From: an uncultured Bacteroidales bacterium
GTDB lineage: Bacteria; Bacteroidota; Bacteroidia; Bacteroidales; Porphyromonadaceae
Direction: 5' to 3'
Length of the DNA: 44,243 nt
Assembly: GCA_902489445.1 (NCBI GenBank)
Contig: CABTZX010000013.1
Span: 1-44,243 of the forward strand
The position numbers and the translations under genes were made by a program. This document shows, one piece after another, positions 8,097-16,709 of this stretch (position 1 is the first letter of the stretch; the number at the start of each line of letters is the position of its first letter). Below the pieces are notes generated by a model, which had not been told where the DNA came from, made no database searches, and saw nothing but the letters and a program-made list of their open reading frames with translations.

Positions 8097-9491
8097 TTAG
8101 GCTCCCAATTTGCGATAATAGGTTTCTTCCAAAAGGAAGGCATCCACAAAGTGCTTTGCCAGTTCCCTTCCGCCGCTAAAACTGAGGTGGGTGTAGTCTT
8201 TGGCTGCCCAGCCGTTGGCAACCCAGCGGAGCATGCTGTTGGTGCCGCCCATCGCTTGATAGGTATCCCAGAAGAGAACGCCGCAACGGCGCGCAGCGTT
8301 GCGTTGTGCTTTACGCAGAGCCGTCAGCTCGGGCATGGATTGCATTTCGCCGTTTCGCCGTTGAGCGCGGTCGGATATGCCCATAATAAGGATATCCGCA
8401 TTGGGATAATCGTGCTTCAGCTTGGTAATGGTTTGCACCAACTTATCCTCGTATTCGTTGTACCGATAAACGCCCTGCGACACTACATTCATACCGTATT
8501 GCAGCACGATTAGCCCATAAGGGCGCAAACGTTGCAGCGCGCCGGCTTCTTGGTCGTTTAGCGTTAAGAGATGGGTGCCGGAGGAGCTCCGGAGCGAGAA
8601 GTTATCTATCGCCACGCCCTGCCCCTCTCCGTCCAAGGCGACCCCGTAGAAAAGAGCACCCTCAGCCCGAGGAATGCGCAAAGTAACGCTTCGCGCGGAA
8701 CAGATGGTGCGATAGCACCTCAGCTCGGTGGAAGGGGTTAGCGAATCGCTCCGTACGCTATCGCCCACAGTTAGGGTAAAGGGTAGCGCTACATTGCTTT
8801 TGTAAAAGAGCGAAACGCTCTGAAAGGGAGCTACTTCCGCCGGCAATTCGTACGTTGTACGTGCCGATTCGGCTCTATAGATATGCTGATTGAGCAGATA
8901 GTCCTTTCGCCACGAGGTGAGTGGGGTAAATTCCTGCCAACCGCTGAATTGATGCCGTATGCCGCGCCGGTACCCGGCCACGCCACTGGATAGGGGCATC
9001 CAGCCCACGCCACGGCCTCCGTAGCGCTGTTGCAGCATGCGGCGCACGTCCAAAGTAAAGATATCCGCTTCGATAAAGGAATCGCCCAAAAAAGCCATAT
9101 AGAGCATTCCCTCGTGATGGATCAATTTACGGAAACAATGCGCCAATCCGCGCCCGTCGGGGCTGTAATCTTCAAAAAATACTTTTTGCACGCTACCGGT
9201 ACTATCCGCCGCCATTTCGTTGCTCGCAAAGAGAGCGTTTCGGAGCGAATCGGCTATGGCGCGCTGTTGTGCCACCGAATCGGCTGGATCAGCCTGAGTA
9301 TGAGTCAGTTCAAGCGTATCGGCATCGTAAAGAGCCGAATCGGGTTGAATGGGTCGGAGGGCAGCCAAAAGGTCTATAGGCCTGAGGGTTACGATGCCCA
9401 AACGGGTAGGAACGAAGTAGAGCGCACTTAGCACTAAAAATGCTAAGTACACGAACAGAACCAGTCGCCAAAACCGATTTTTACGCCGCAT
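8097..9491 (-). CDS. Membrane-anchored SGNH/GDSL hydrolase-like protein
   Basis: A 464-residue protein with one N-terminal membrane segment (about 9-27) and a large extracytoplasmic part. SGNH motifs are visible: the nucleophile block FLGDSFIEAD (135-143), a block III-like QYGMNVV with the Asn, and the C-terminal D-x-x-H as DYTHLSF (Asp432, His435). Between them lies an inserted region of about 150 residues that may be a jelly-roll module. SGNH proteins remove or transfer acetyl groups on glycans. The neighbouring MBOAT gene suggests a two-part O-acetylation machine. It starts 15 bp after nhaA on the same strand. The precise substrate cannot be read from sequence. Confidence 0.85.
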   Translation of the reverse strand: MRRKNRFWRLVLFVYLAFLVLSALYFVPTRLGIVTLRPIDLLAALRPIQPDSALYDADTLELTHTQADPADSVAQQRAIADSLRNALFASNEMAADSTGSVQKVFFEDYSPDGRGLAHCFRKLIHHEGMLYMAFLGDSFIEADIFTLDVRRMLQQRYGGRGVGWMPLSSGVAGYRRGIRHQFSGWQEFTPLTSWRKDYLLNQHIYRAESARTTYELPAEVAPFQSVSLFYKSNVALPFTLTVGDSVRSDSLTPSTELRCYRTICSARSVTLRIPRAEGALFYGVALDGEGQGVAIDNFSLRSSSGTHLLTLNDQEAGALQRLRPYGLIVLQYGMNVVSQGVYRYNEYEDKLVQTITKLKHDYPNADILIMGISDRAQRRNGEMQSMPELTALRKAQRNAARRCGVLFWDTYQAMGGTNSMLRWVANGWAAKDYTHLSFSGGRELAKHFVDAFLLEETYYRKLGA

Positions 9492-9506
9492 ATGTAGGGA
9501 TAAGCG

Positions 9507-10883
9507 TTACGCTTTTTTCGCTGCCAATTCTTCTTCTATATCGTGATGCTTTTTGAAGTAGTGCCTCAGGAAGAGGTAGCCGAATATACCGGAAAATATA
9601 CTGCCGATAAAGATCCCCAGCTTAGCTTCGTTCAGGTGAAGTACCGCCGCATTGCCCACAAACGAGAGGGATGCAATGAAAAGCGACACGGTAAAGCCGA
9701 AACCGCCCAAAAAGCCTAATCCTAACAGAGATTTGTTGTGCATTCCGATCGGCATGGGCGTATGGGTAATCCATAGGTACAAGCGTGAGAAGAGCCAGAT
9801 TCCCAGCGGTTTACCGATCATTAGCCCTAACGCAACGGCGGAAGTTACGCCCCACAAATCTTCAAACCCAACGCCACTCAAGCGCACGCCTGCATTGACA
9901 AAGGCAAAAAGCGGCAAAATAAACCAATTCACCCCCGGGGTGAGTTGCGCCTCCATACGCTGCATGGGGCTAACAGAGTGATAGGTAGTGTTGGAAATGC
10001 TGTACAATATGTTGATATGCTCGCCGGGAAGCAATCCTTTTTCGCTATCCTTGCCGTCGTTCTCGTTACGGAGCAAAGCCATAAGCGATTTAACTCTTGC
10101 CGCCGTTTCCTTAGTATCGTAGCGCGGTTTGGCCGGTACGGTGAAGGCAACCAATACGCCGGCAATAGTAGTATGTACGCCGCTGGAGAGGAAAAAGAGC
10201 CATACAAAAAGCAAACCTAAGTAATAAACCCACAAATTACGCACGCCGGCATAACGCCCTAAAACATATAGTAGTAAGATGACACCTACACCGCATGCCA
10301 GCATAGCAAGGTTAATACCGGTGGAATAGAATAGGGCAATTACAATAATACCGCCAAGGTCGTCGGCTACGGCCAGCGCGGTAAGAAACGTTTTTAACGA
10401 TGTGGGAACGCCTTTCACTAATGATAAAACCGCCAAAGAGAAAGCAATATCGGTTGCCATCGGTATAGCGGCTCCGTGCGACATCGGCTCTGTGTGACAA
10501 ATTGTCAGGTATACCAGTACGGGAAAGAGCATACCGCCGCAAGCCGCTGTTACAGGGAACATCGCCTTGCGGAAGGAGGAAAGCTCGCCAACTAAGCCTT
10601 CGCGCTTGATTTCGAGCCCTACATTGAGGAAAAAAAGCACCATAAGTACGTCGTTGGCAAAGGTGAGTAAATTCATCGTCTCCCCGTTATGTGAGAAAAT
10701 ATTGAAAGGCCCCACTTGCAACGTAACCGGATAAGCGAGCAGATGGCTATACCCTTCAGCGAGAGGAGTATTGGCAATTATTGCCGCCAAAACTGCCATA
10801 ACAAACAGCAAAACGGTCGCATTGGTTTTACGCGACAGAAAGTGCTGAATCGGTACAATAAAACTACGTGACTTTGCGCCCAT
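9507..10883 (-). CDS. nhaA: Na+/H+ antiporter NhaA
   Basis: A sodium/proton antiporter of the inner membrane for pH and sodium homeostasis. It has about 12 hydrophobic segments, the two adjacent ion-binding aspartates in ALAVADDLGGIIVIALFYS, and the MATDIAFSLAVLSL helix with its conserved Asp. Length (458 residues) is slightly above Escherichia coli NhaA because of a cytoplasmic insert rich in charged residues (NENDGKDSEKG). I prefer the ATG at 10883: an in-frame TTG at 10901 gives a longer reading but would lie about ten bases from the predicted transcription start, whereas 10883 has a GGGAGG upstream. It heads the nhaA-SGNH-MBOAT gene set. Confidence 0.96.
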   Translation of the reverse strand: MGAKSRSFIVPIQHFLSRKTNATVLLFVMAVLAAIIANTPLAEGYSHLLAYPVTLQVGPFNIFSHNGETMNLLTFANDVLMVLFFLNVGLEIKREGLVGELSSFRKAMFPVTAACGGMLFPVLVYLTICHTEPMSHGAAIPMATDIAFSLAVLSLVKGVPTSLKTFLTALAVADDLGGIIVIALFYSTGINLAMLACGVGVILLLYVLGRYAGVRNLWVYYLGLLFVWLFFLSSGVHTTIAGVLVAFTVPAKPRYDTKETAARVKSLMALLRNENDGKDSEKGLLPGEHINILYSISNTTYHSVSPMQRMEAQLTPGVNWFILPLFAFVNAGVRLSGVGFEDLWGVTSAVALGLMIGKPLGIWLFSRLYLWITHTPMPIGMHNKSLLGLGFLGGFGFTVSLFIASLSFVGNAAVLHLNEAKLGIFIGSIFSGIFGYLFLRHYFKKHHDIEEELAAKKA

Positions 10884-10917
10884 TCCTGATGATCCTCCCA
10901 ACTTCTTTTTTCGCGCT

Positions 10918-10949
10918 CAAAGGTACACTTTTCCTTTGTTGTTTCCCAA
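10918..10949 (-). promoter_or_regulatory. Putative nhaA promoter
   Basis: Read on the minus strand, TACCTTTG (10925-10918) is a -7 box and TTG (10949-10947) a -33 element, 21 bp apart. The predicted start of transcription near 10912 supports the ATG at 10883. Confidence 0.6.
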
Positions 10950-11076
10950 TAAAAAAACATCGGAAGGGGTATTTTTTTCACCGGTGGAGTATCTTTTTCC
11001 GTCATCGCGAGCTGAGTTTGGTACAGTTTATGCATATAAGAAGATGAAAATGATAGCGTAATAACAAGGAAATAAG

Positions 11077-11084
11077 TAACTTTG
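11077..11084 (+). promoter_or_regulatory. -7 box of the porX gene cluster
   Basis: TAACTTTG lies 90 bases before the ATG at 11175, in the divergent space opposite nhaA. No clear -33 element is seen. It could drive the whole plus-strand run to porX and beyond. Confidence 0.5.
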
Positions 11085-11174
11085 CCTTGAGAAGCTGTCG
11101 CAAGCGGCGCAGCAAGTTTTATGTATTTGAAAATGTCGTCTTGCCCCCATTGGGTGCGGGCGACCGGTATTTTT

Positions 11175-12554
11175 ATGAGAGATAGAACCATTATCGAAAA
11201 GATCACGGGCGCGATAGAGCGTTTTCGTGATAAACAGGGCTGGGTATCTACCGAGGATGAGGATTTTGTAAAGGTAATCTATGCGGGGATATTCGATGAG
11301 AACAACATCAAGGACCTAAAGCGTTTTATAGCGGGTTCGAAGCAAATGTTCGACACACACGAGGAAAACGGCGTTCAGTGGGTGGCTCTAAAGGGACAGC
11401 ACAAGGATTTTAGCGGCAAACCCTCCTTTTGGCAACGCGTAAAGAGTTTATTTTCCCCGGAAAGCGAAGAAGCCCCCAAACAGCCTTCGGTAGCACCTCA
11501 GCGCGAAGAACGGGAATCCAAGGCGCAAAGCGCGCCACGCGCCTCAAAGGGTCAACCCCGTAAACGGGAGCCGCAACGCGCGGAAGCCAAACAAGCCAAG
11601 CGACCCGCTGTGGCAGAGCGTACGGAGCGCAAACCACGCAAAACGGAAGCTTCCTCAGTAGCGAAAAGCGAAAAGCTGAGCCGTCAGGCTATTGAGCGCG
11701 GTACGTTGCGGATCGACCTGAACGCAAAGGAGAGCACCGAACTGCTGAAATTATGTGGTGAAAAGAACTTCACTACGGGCGAACGGCGCGATGGAGCGTA
11801 CATCAACATTAAACGATTCGTGAACGAAGCGTTAATCACCCAATTGCGCTTGAATACAGGCGTAAGGGCGAGTGATAAAACTATGTTCGATCTATCGCTA
11901 CGCACGCCGGAAGGCGAACCGGTTTATGTAGTTGTGAAGGACAAAAACGCACGCGAATTGAGCATTGTACGCTTTGTTACCGGTGCGGAAGCCGTTGCAC
12001 GCGAAGCGTTCCCTGCCTTGCCTGTTTTTGCCTCTCCGCTACAGCGGAATGCCCTTAGACCGGCGCAGTTGCTCTTGCAGCCTGATGCCATAGTGCAAAA
12101 GCTGAACCGGCGCGAATTGATCCGTCGGCACGCGGCTCTGTTCCCCGAAAGCATCAAAAAACAGATACCTGTTTTGGGCGAAATAGAGCTCATTCCGGAG
12201 GATTTGACCTTCCGCGAACGCGTGGAAAAGGAACGTGTGTTGCGGGATCAGCTAATTGCCGATAAGGAGGCAATGGTGCTGATGGAAAAAACATTGGACA
12301 AAGCGTTAGCCTACTCGCTCGGCATGCTCAAGGATGCTCCGCTCGGCATACGCTTCGGATATAACAATAAATGGCAAAAAACCGTTCTGTTAGTGCCATT
12401 CTGCTTTGAGGAAGGTGCGCCCGTTATCGGTGCGCTTGCCGTTCCTGCCGATGGCGGCTTTGTGCAACTCTTTTCCCTCAGCGAAGCGCAATTAATGCTT
12501 CGCCTTTTGGGACGCAGAGAGGAATCGCCTATGTTTGAGCATAGTGAGGCCTAA
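11175..12554 (+). CDS. Unknown protein with winged-helix-like N-terminus, basic linker and DUF3825-like C-terminus
   Basis: A 459-residue protein from the ATG at 11175 (an in-frame ATG at 11121 adds 18 non-conserved-looking residues). Residues 1-65 (IIEKITGAIERF, GWVSTEDEDFVKV, LKRFIAGSKQMFD) resemble a small winged-helix of the LOTUS/OST-HTH kind. Residues about 75-165 are a low-complexity, strongly basic K/R/P/A linker, typical of nucleic-acid-binding tails. The C-terminal part (VLLVPFCFEEG, GALAVPADG, LFSLSEAQLMLRLLG) parallels the C-terminus of the next gene, which is DUF3825-like, so the two may be distant paralogues. It is followed after 28 bp by that gene and then porX. A role in RNA binding is inference only. 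Confidence 0.75.
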   Translation: MRDRTIIEKITGAIERFRDKQGWVSTEDEDFVKVIYAGIFDENNIKDLKRFIAGSKQMFDTHEENGVQWVALKGQHKDFSGKPSFWQRVKSLFSPESEEAPKQPSVAPQREERESKAQSAPRASKGQPRKREPQRAEAKQAKRPAVAERTERKPRKTEASSVAKSEKLSRQAIERGTLRIDLNAKESTELLKLCGEKNFTTGERRDGAYINIKRFVNEALITQLRLNTGVRASDKTMFDLSLRTPEGEPVYVVVKDKNARELSIVRFVTGAEAVAREAFPALPVFASPLQRNALRPAQLLLQPDAIVQKLNRRELIRRHAALFPESIKKQIPVLGEIELIPEDLTFRERVEKERVLRDQLIADKEAMVLMEKTLDKALAYSLGMLKDAPLGIRFGYNNKWQKTVLLVPFCFEEGAPVIGALAVPADGGFVQLFSLSEAQLMLRLLGRREESPMFEHSEA

Positions 12555-12582
12555 TGGAACTATATTGTTGGAATAACTTAGT

Positions 12583-14373
12583 ATGAATGACGAAATAAAT
12601 CGCTCCGAAAAGAGCGAACAGACAAAAAAACGCTTAGGCGACTATATAGATTTTGTAAGAAACACCATCAAACGGCTGGCCCCTACCGGTCAGAAGCGTT
12701 GGACTACTCCCGAAGCGTTGGAAGAAGAGCTCAAGGAGAGCTACTTCGCTACAGCGTATAGGGATTTTGGCTACCCCACATTTGATGCGTTCCTTCGGGA
12801 TGCCAAATTTGAGGACTTTTGGGTGGTGGAAAAGGATGCCGAAGGAAAAGATGCCGTCCGCATCCGCTTGCGGCGCGAAATTGCGCAATACCTAAAGGGC
12901 GTGACCGACACAATTGCCGCCTTATTTGAGCAGAATGGTGCCAAACCGATCGATATCGAGCAGCTGAACGAAGCACTTCGCGGTAAAAACTTTGCCGTAA
13001 CGTACACTGATTTAGGCTACTCCTCGTTTGAAGTGTTCCTAACCGATACCAAACGATTCGGAAAGTTCTGGAACAGCCAAAAGAGGTCCGATTTCAGTAT
13101 TCTGCTTTATCCGGCCGGCGTAAAGGTATCTCCGGAAAAAATGGAGGAAGCGCCTCGTACAGAGGTTGCTGCGCCCAAGCAAGAGGATAACGCGCTATCG
13201 CCCGAAGCAGCAGAAATTGCCCACAAAGTGGAAAGTATGGGCAGATTGTTGTTCGATGCCGAAGGATGGGTACCCATCGCAAAGATGGAGGCGCGAATTA
13301 GAGCCGGCGAACAGCTCAAGGCAATTGGTTTTGAGTCACTTCAGGGCTTTATCGATGCCTTTGCCACCCAATTGGGATGGGAAACATCGTTGCGTGAAAC
13401 AGAACAAACGCCTTCGCTCCGTATTACCGAGGAAAAACTGAAGGCAACGCCACGTGTTAGGCGTCCCGACAAACGGGAGGCGCGCCCCAGTCGCAATAGT
13501 GCGGAGGAACGGTCCCACGCGCCGGAACAGCAAAAAGAACCGGTAAAACAGGCGCGCAAGAGAGTAGGGTGCGGTAAAAGCAGCTTCGGTGAACTGAGCG
13601 ATTTTGGCGAACTTTCCATCGAAGCCGACCTATTGCGCGATCTGATGGCACGTTTGGCACCACAATATGCTGCCTTGTTCCCTGCTGATGAGCAACTTGA
13701 GCTCTATCTGCGCTTCTGCCTTACACTCTTTTTCCATCGTCTGTACGATGCGGACAAATTGACGCCCGAGGAAGACAAAATGCTCTTCAATACCGGACTC
13801 CTCGATAGGGATAATCGCGAAATAGTGGCGGTGGCAGCTAAGGGAACGCCTACGGAATCCGGTTTGGCATGTTTTTTGCATGAGTTTAGATGCATCGACG
13901 AAGCAAACGGAGCAAACGTTCCGGAAGGCGGAAAACGCTTCTTCTTGCTAGCGGACAATAAGTTGACTACGGAACAGATACTCCTGAGCAACCTTCCCGA
14001 GCTAACCAAAGAGGATTTTCTGCCCATTGTACCGGCAGGAAGGGATGCTTTGGAACATCCGGATCATATCGAAACACTTTGTTCCATTAATCCCTGTGCG
14101 GACGAACGCGGCAACGTAACCCTAAGTGGGGAAGTGGCTTTGGCATACGAAGCTAAGCGTAACGCCATACGTACCGAAGCGCCTGCACTCTATCCGCTGA
14201 TGTATGACGTAAAAGCGGAAGCGTTTTATACACTGATGCCCATTACCATACAGGGAGCACGCTACTTTTTGGCATTGGCTCACGAAGGCTCGTGGCGACC
14301 GGTAGCTCTTTGCACCCCTGAAGCGGCTCTGATGCGTTCCGCGCCCCTTTCGATGCCACAAAAGGAGTGGTAA
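12583..14373 (+). CDS. LOTUS/OST-HTH-like repeat protein with DUF3825 domain
   Basis: A 596-residue protein. Three similar modules of about 70 residues occur at 20-85, 100-177 and 208-282. Each ends in a shared pattern such as DFGYPTFDAFLRD, DLGYSSFEVFLTD and AIGFESLQGFIDA, as in LOTUS/OST-HTH winged-helix domains, which bind RNA or G-rich nucleic acid in other proteins. After a charged linker (285-335), residues about 345-590 match my memory of DUF3825: FFHRLYDADKL, MLFNTGLLDRD, PEHIE-like HPDHIETL, and a final ALAHEG plus TPEAALMRSA. Stop and porX ATG are two bases apart, so translation is probably coupled. Function unknown; an RNA-linked regulatory role is inferred. Confidence 0.8.
   Translation: MNDEINRSEKSEQTKKRLGDYIDFVRNTIKRLAPTGQKRWTTPEALEEELKESYFATAYRDFGYPTFDAFLRDAKFEDFWVVEKDAEGKDAVRIRLRREIAQYLKGVTDTIAALFEQNGAKPIDIEQLNEALRGKNFAVTYTDLGYSSFEVFLTDTKRFGKFWNSQKRSDFSILLYPAGVKVSPEKMEEAPRTEVAAPKQEDNALSPEAAEIAHKVESMGRLLFDAEGWVPIAKMEARIRAGEQLKAIGFESLQGFIDAFATQLGWETSLRETEQTPSLRITEEKLKATPRVRRPDKREARPSRNSAEERSHAPEQQKEPVKQARKRVGCGKSSFGELSDFGELSIEADLLRDLMARLAPQYAALFPADEQLELYLRFCLTLFFHRLYDADKLTPEEDKMLFNTGLLDRDNREIVAVAAKGTPTESGLACFLHEFRCIDEANGANVPEGGKRFFLLADNKLTTEQILLSNLPELTKEDFLPIVPAGRDALEHPDHIETLCSINPCADERGNVTLSGEVALAYEAKRNAIRTEAPALYPLMYDVKAEAFYTLMPITIQGARYFLALAHEGSWRPVALCTPEAALMRSAPLSMPQKEW
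14361..14367 (+). promoter_or_regulatory. Ribosome binding site fixing the porX start
   Basis: AAAGGAG lies eight bases before the ATG at 14376. A GTG at 14367 is in frame but overlaps this purine run, so ATG 14376 is the better start. Confidence 0.65.
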
Positions 14374-14375
14374 CC

Positions 14376-15923
14376 ATGAAACAGCGGACGCTACTTTGGA
14401 TTGACGATGAAATAGAGATGCTCAAGCCGCACCTTATGCTCTTGGAGCGGCGCGGCTACAGTGTGGACGAAGCCCCCGGCGGCAGCGACGGGCTCGCTAT
14501 GTTGGCGGAAAAACAGTACGATGCCGTTTTTCTTGATGAACATATGCCCGGGCTTTCGGGTGTGGAAACATTGCATCGCATCCGTAGCGCTTATCCTACG
14601 TTGCCGGTGGTGATGGTAACCAAAAGCGATGAGGAGGAGTTGATGAATCAGGCCATTGCCGGTCAGATTGCGGATTACCTCATCAAACCGGTTAATCCGA
14701 ATCAGATCCTTTTGGTACTGAAAAAGCTGTTCGAAAGCGATCAAATCATCGGCGAGGCTACACTGAGCGGCTATCGGGAGGCATTTGCCTCCATAGCGCA
14801 GCGGCTTAACGGACCATTGGACTACAACGAGTGGCTCGCGCTCTATAAAGAGCTTGTTCGCTGGAGCCTGCAGATCGATTCCTATAGCCCTGACCTGAAG
14901 GAGCTGTTTCGTATGCAGCTACGCGATGCCGAGCAGCTTTTTGCCCGCTTCGTTACTGCCAATTACGGAACTTGGAGCCGACAAACGGATCAGCGCCCTA
15001 CGCTCAGTTGCGATTTGCTCAAAAAGTACCTGTTCCCCTTACTGGATGAGGACGAAAAGGTGTTCCTGATAGTTATCGATAACTTTCGGTACGATCAGTG
15101 GCTTTCGGTAAAGGATTTGGTGACGGATCGCTTTGCTATAGAGGAAAATCTCTATATGTCTCTGCTGCCCACGGCTACCCAGTACGCCCGCAATGCACTG
15201 TTTGCCGGTTTGATGCCGGCGGAAATTGCCAAATTGTACCCCTCGCTATGGGTGGAGGAAGACAAAGAAGGCGGCAAAAACGACCACGAGGAAGAGCTAC
15301 TCCTCAAGTTGCTTGAACGCAACAAAAGGAGCGTTTCGCTCTCCTATAACAAGGTTCTGGAAGCGGATTTTGGCGAAAAACTGGTACAACAATTAGGCAA
15401 GCTGAAGCAAAATCGCCTAAATGTGGTGGTGATTAACTTTGTGGATATGCTTTCGCATGCCCGAACAGATAGCAAAATGATCCGCGAACTGGCTCCGGAT
15501 GAAGCAGCCTATCGCTCGCTCACACGCAGTTGGTTCCGCCACTCATCTATGCTTCCGCTCCTTCACAAGATAGCCGATATGGGCTACAAAGTGCTGCTGA
15601 CCACGGATCACGGTACGGTGCGCGTAGCCAAACCGGTCAAAATTGTAGGCGATAAGTCACTTTCGCTCAATTTGCGCTATAAGCGCGGCAAGAATATGAG
15701 CTACAATGCCAAAGAGGTTTTCGAAATAACCAAGCCGGAGGCATATGGCTTAACACGCTGTTCCTTGGCGGAGCGTTACGTATTCTGTATGGAAAACGAC
15801 TTCTTCGCCTACCCAAACAACTATAACTACTATGTGGGTTATTACCGAAATACGTTTCAGCACGGAGGAATCTCCTTGGAGGAAATGCTGGTACCCATCG
15901 TTCAATTGACCCCTAAGATATGA
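14376..15923 (+). CDS. porX: Response regulator PorX with PglZ domain
   Basis: A 515-residue two-domain regulator of the type IX secretion system. The receiver domain (1-120) has the acidic pocket DDE near 10-12, phosphoacceptor Asp54 in VFLDEHMPG and the conserved Lys in DYLIKPVNP. A helical link leads to a PglZ domain of the alkaline phosphatase superfamily, with Asp235-Asn236 in VIDNFRYD, candidate nucleophile Thr268 in ATQYAR, and TTDHGT at 409-414, consistent with metal sites. Known PorX works with the PorY kinase and a sigma factor and can cleave nucleotide phosphodiesters. It overlaps tsaE by four bases and follows the LOTUS/DUF3825 gene by two. Confidence 0.95.
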   Translation: MKQRTLLWIDDEIEMLKPHLMLLERRGYSVDEAPGGSDGLAMLAEKQYDAVFLDEHMPGLSGVETLHRIRSAYPTLPVVMVTKSDEEELMNQAIAGQIADYLIKPVNPNQILLVLKKLFESDQIIGEATLSGYREAFASIAQRLNGPLDYNEWLALYKELVRWSLQIDSYSPDLKELFRMQLRDAEQLFARFVTANYGTWSRQTDQRPTLSCDLLKKYLFPLLDEDEKVFLIVIDNFRYDQWLSVKDLVTDRFAIEENLYMSLLPTATQYARNALFAGLMPAEIAKLYPSLWVEEDKEGGKNDHEEELLLKLLERNKRSVSLSYNKVLEADFGEKLVQQLGKLKQNRLNVVVINFVDMLSHARTDSKMIRELAPDEAAYRSLTRSWFRHSSMLPLLHKIADMGYKVLLTTDHGTVRVAKPVKIVGDKSLSLNLRYKRGKNMSYNAKEVFEITKPEAYGLTRCSLAERYVFCMENDFFAYPNNYNYYVGYYRNTFQHGGISLEEMLVPIVQLTPKI

Positions 15924-16384
15924 GTAATCAACCAATGGACTTTGAGCCTATACTTGTTCCTACCGAACAAACTATTGACGAGGCGGCGCGCCTTTTTCTG
16001 CGGAATACGGCGTCTCGGAAGGTTATTGCCTTCTATGCCCCAATGGGATGCGGCAAAACAACCTTTATCAAGGCGCTGTGCCGCTGCCTGCATATCAGTG
16101 ATGTGGTCAACAGCCCAACTTTTGCCATCATTAACCGCTACGGAGCTGCCGAAGACGGCGATGTAACGCACATCGATTGCTATCGGCTCAAATCGCTCGA
16201 CGAAGCGCTTGCCATCGGTATGACCGATTACCTCAAAGGCGATCACTACTGTTTTATCGAGTGGCCCGAGCTTATCGAACCGCTTTTGGATGACGATGTT
16301 ACTTTACGCGTTGCTATCGAAGAACAACCGGACGGCAGCCGAGTGATAAAACCTTATTCGCAATCATGCAGGAAAGAAGATTAA
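15920..16384 (+). CDS. tsaE: tRNA t6A synthesis ATPase TsaE
   Basis: A 154-residue P-loop ATPase that supports TsaB-TsaD in making threonylcarbamoyl-adenosine 37 of ANN-reading tRNAs. Walker A is YAPMGCGKTT (39-48), the family motif NSPTF is at 64-68, and the Walker B-like HIDCYRL at 84-90. The ATG overlaps the porX TGA by four bases, and its last 19 bases overlap rbfA. tRNA-Lys(CUU) in this window is one of the tRNAs expected to carry the modification. TsaE next to porX is a common arrangement in Bacteroidetes as far as I recall. Confidence 0.95.
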   Translation: MSNQPMDFEPILVPTEQTIDEAARLFLRNTASRKVIAFYAPMGCGKTTFIKALCRCLHISDVVNSPTFAIINRYGAAEDGDVTHIDCYRLKSLDEALAIGMTDYLKGDHYCFIEWPELIEPLLDDDVTLRVAIEEQPDGSRVIKPYSQSCRKED

Positions 16385-16701
16385 ATAAAATAGCCCGTCT
16401 GATACAAAAGGAACTTGCCGAAATGTTTCTCACCGAAACAAGGCAAATGCCCGGTGTAATTGTATCCGTAACCAACGTGCGCCCTACGAGCGATATGTCG
16501 CTCTGTCGCATCTATTTGAGCATTTATCCCTCCGAGCGTGCCGAGGAAATGATAGAGCTGTTGCGGAAGAATGCAGCCTCAGTGCGCTATACGCTCGGAA
16601 CGCGCCTCCGCAACCAATTGCGTACCATTCCCGAACTACAGTTCTTCATCGACGATAGTTTGGACTACCTCGAGCACATCGATAAGCTCTTGGGCAAATA
16701 G
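16366..16701 (+). CDS. rbfA: 30S ribosome-binding factor RbfA
   Basis: A 111-residue RbfA, a KH-type RNA-binding protein that helps mature the 16S rRNA 5' end and is linked to cold adaptation. Diagnostic stretches are RLNKIARLIQKELAEMF at the N-terminus, VSVTNVRPTSDMSLCRIYLS in the middle, and RLRNQLRTIPELQFFIDDSLDYLEHIDKLL at the end, the classic RbfA signature. It overlaps tsaE by 19 bases and is followed after 8 bp by a permease gene, so the set is one transcript. Confidence 0.96.
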   Translation: MQERRLNKIARLIQKELAEMFLTETRQMPGVIVSVTNVRPTSDMSLCRIYLSIYPSERAEEMIELLRKNAASVRYTLGTRLRNQLRTIPELQFFIDDSLDYLEHIDKLLGK

Positions 16702-16709
16702 CTTTACTG

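Noticed and set aside
11121..11174. Longer N-terminus for the gene starting at 11175
   Set aside because: The extra 18 residues show no conserved pattern, and the winged-helix-like region begins right after the internal ATG.
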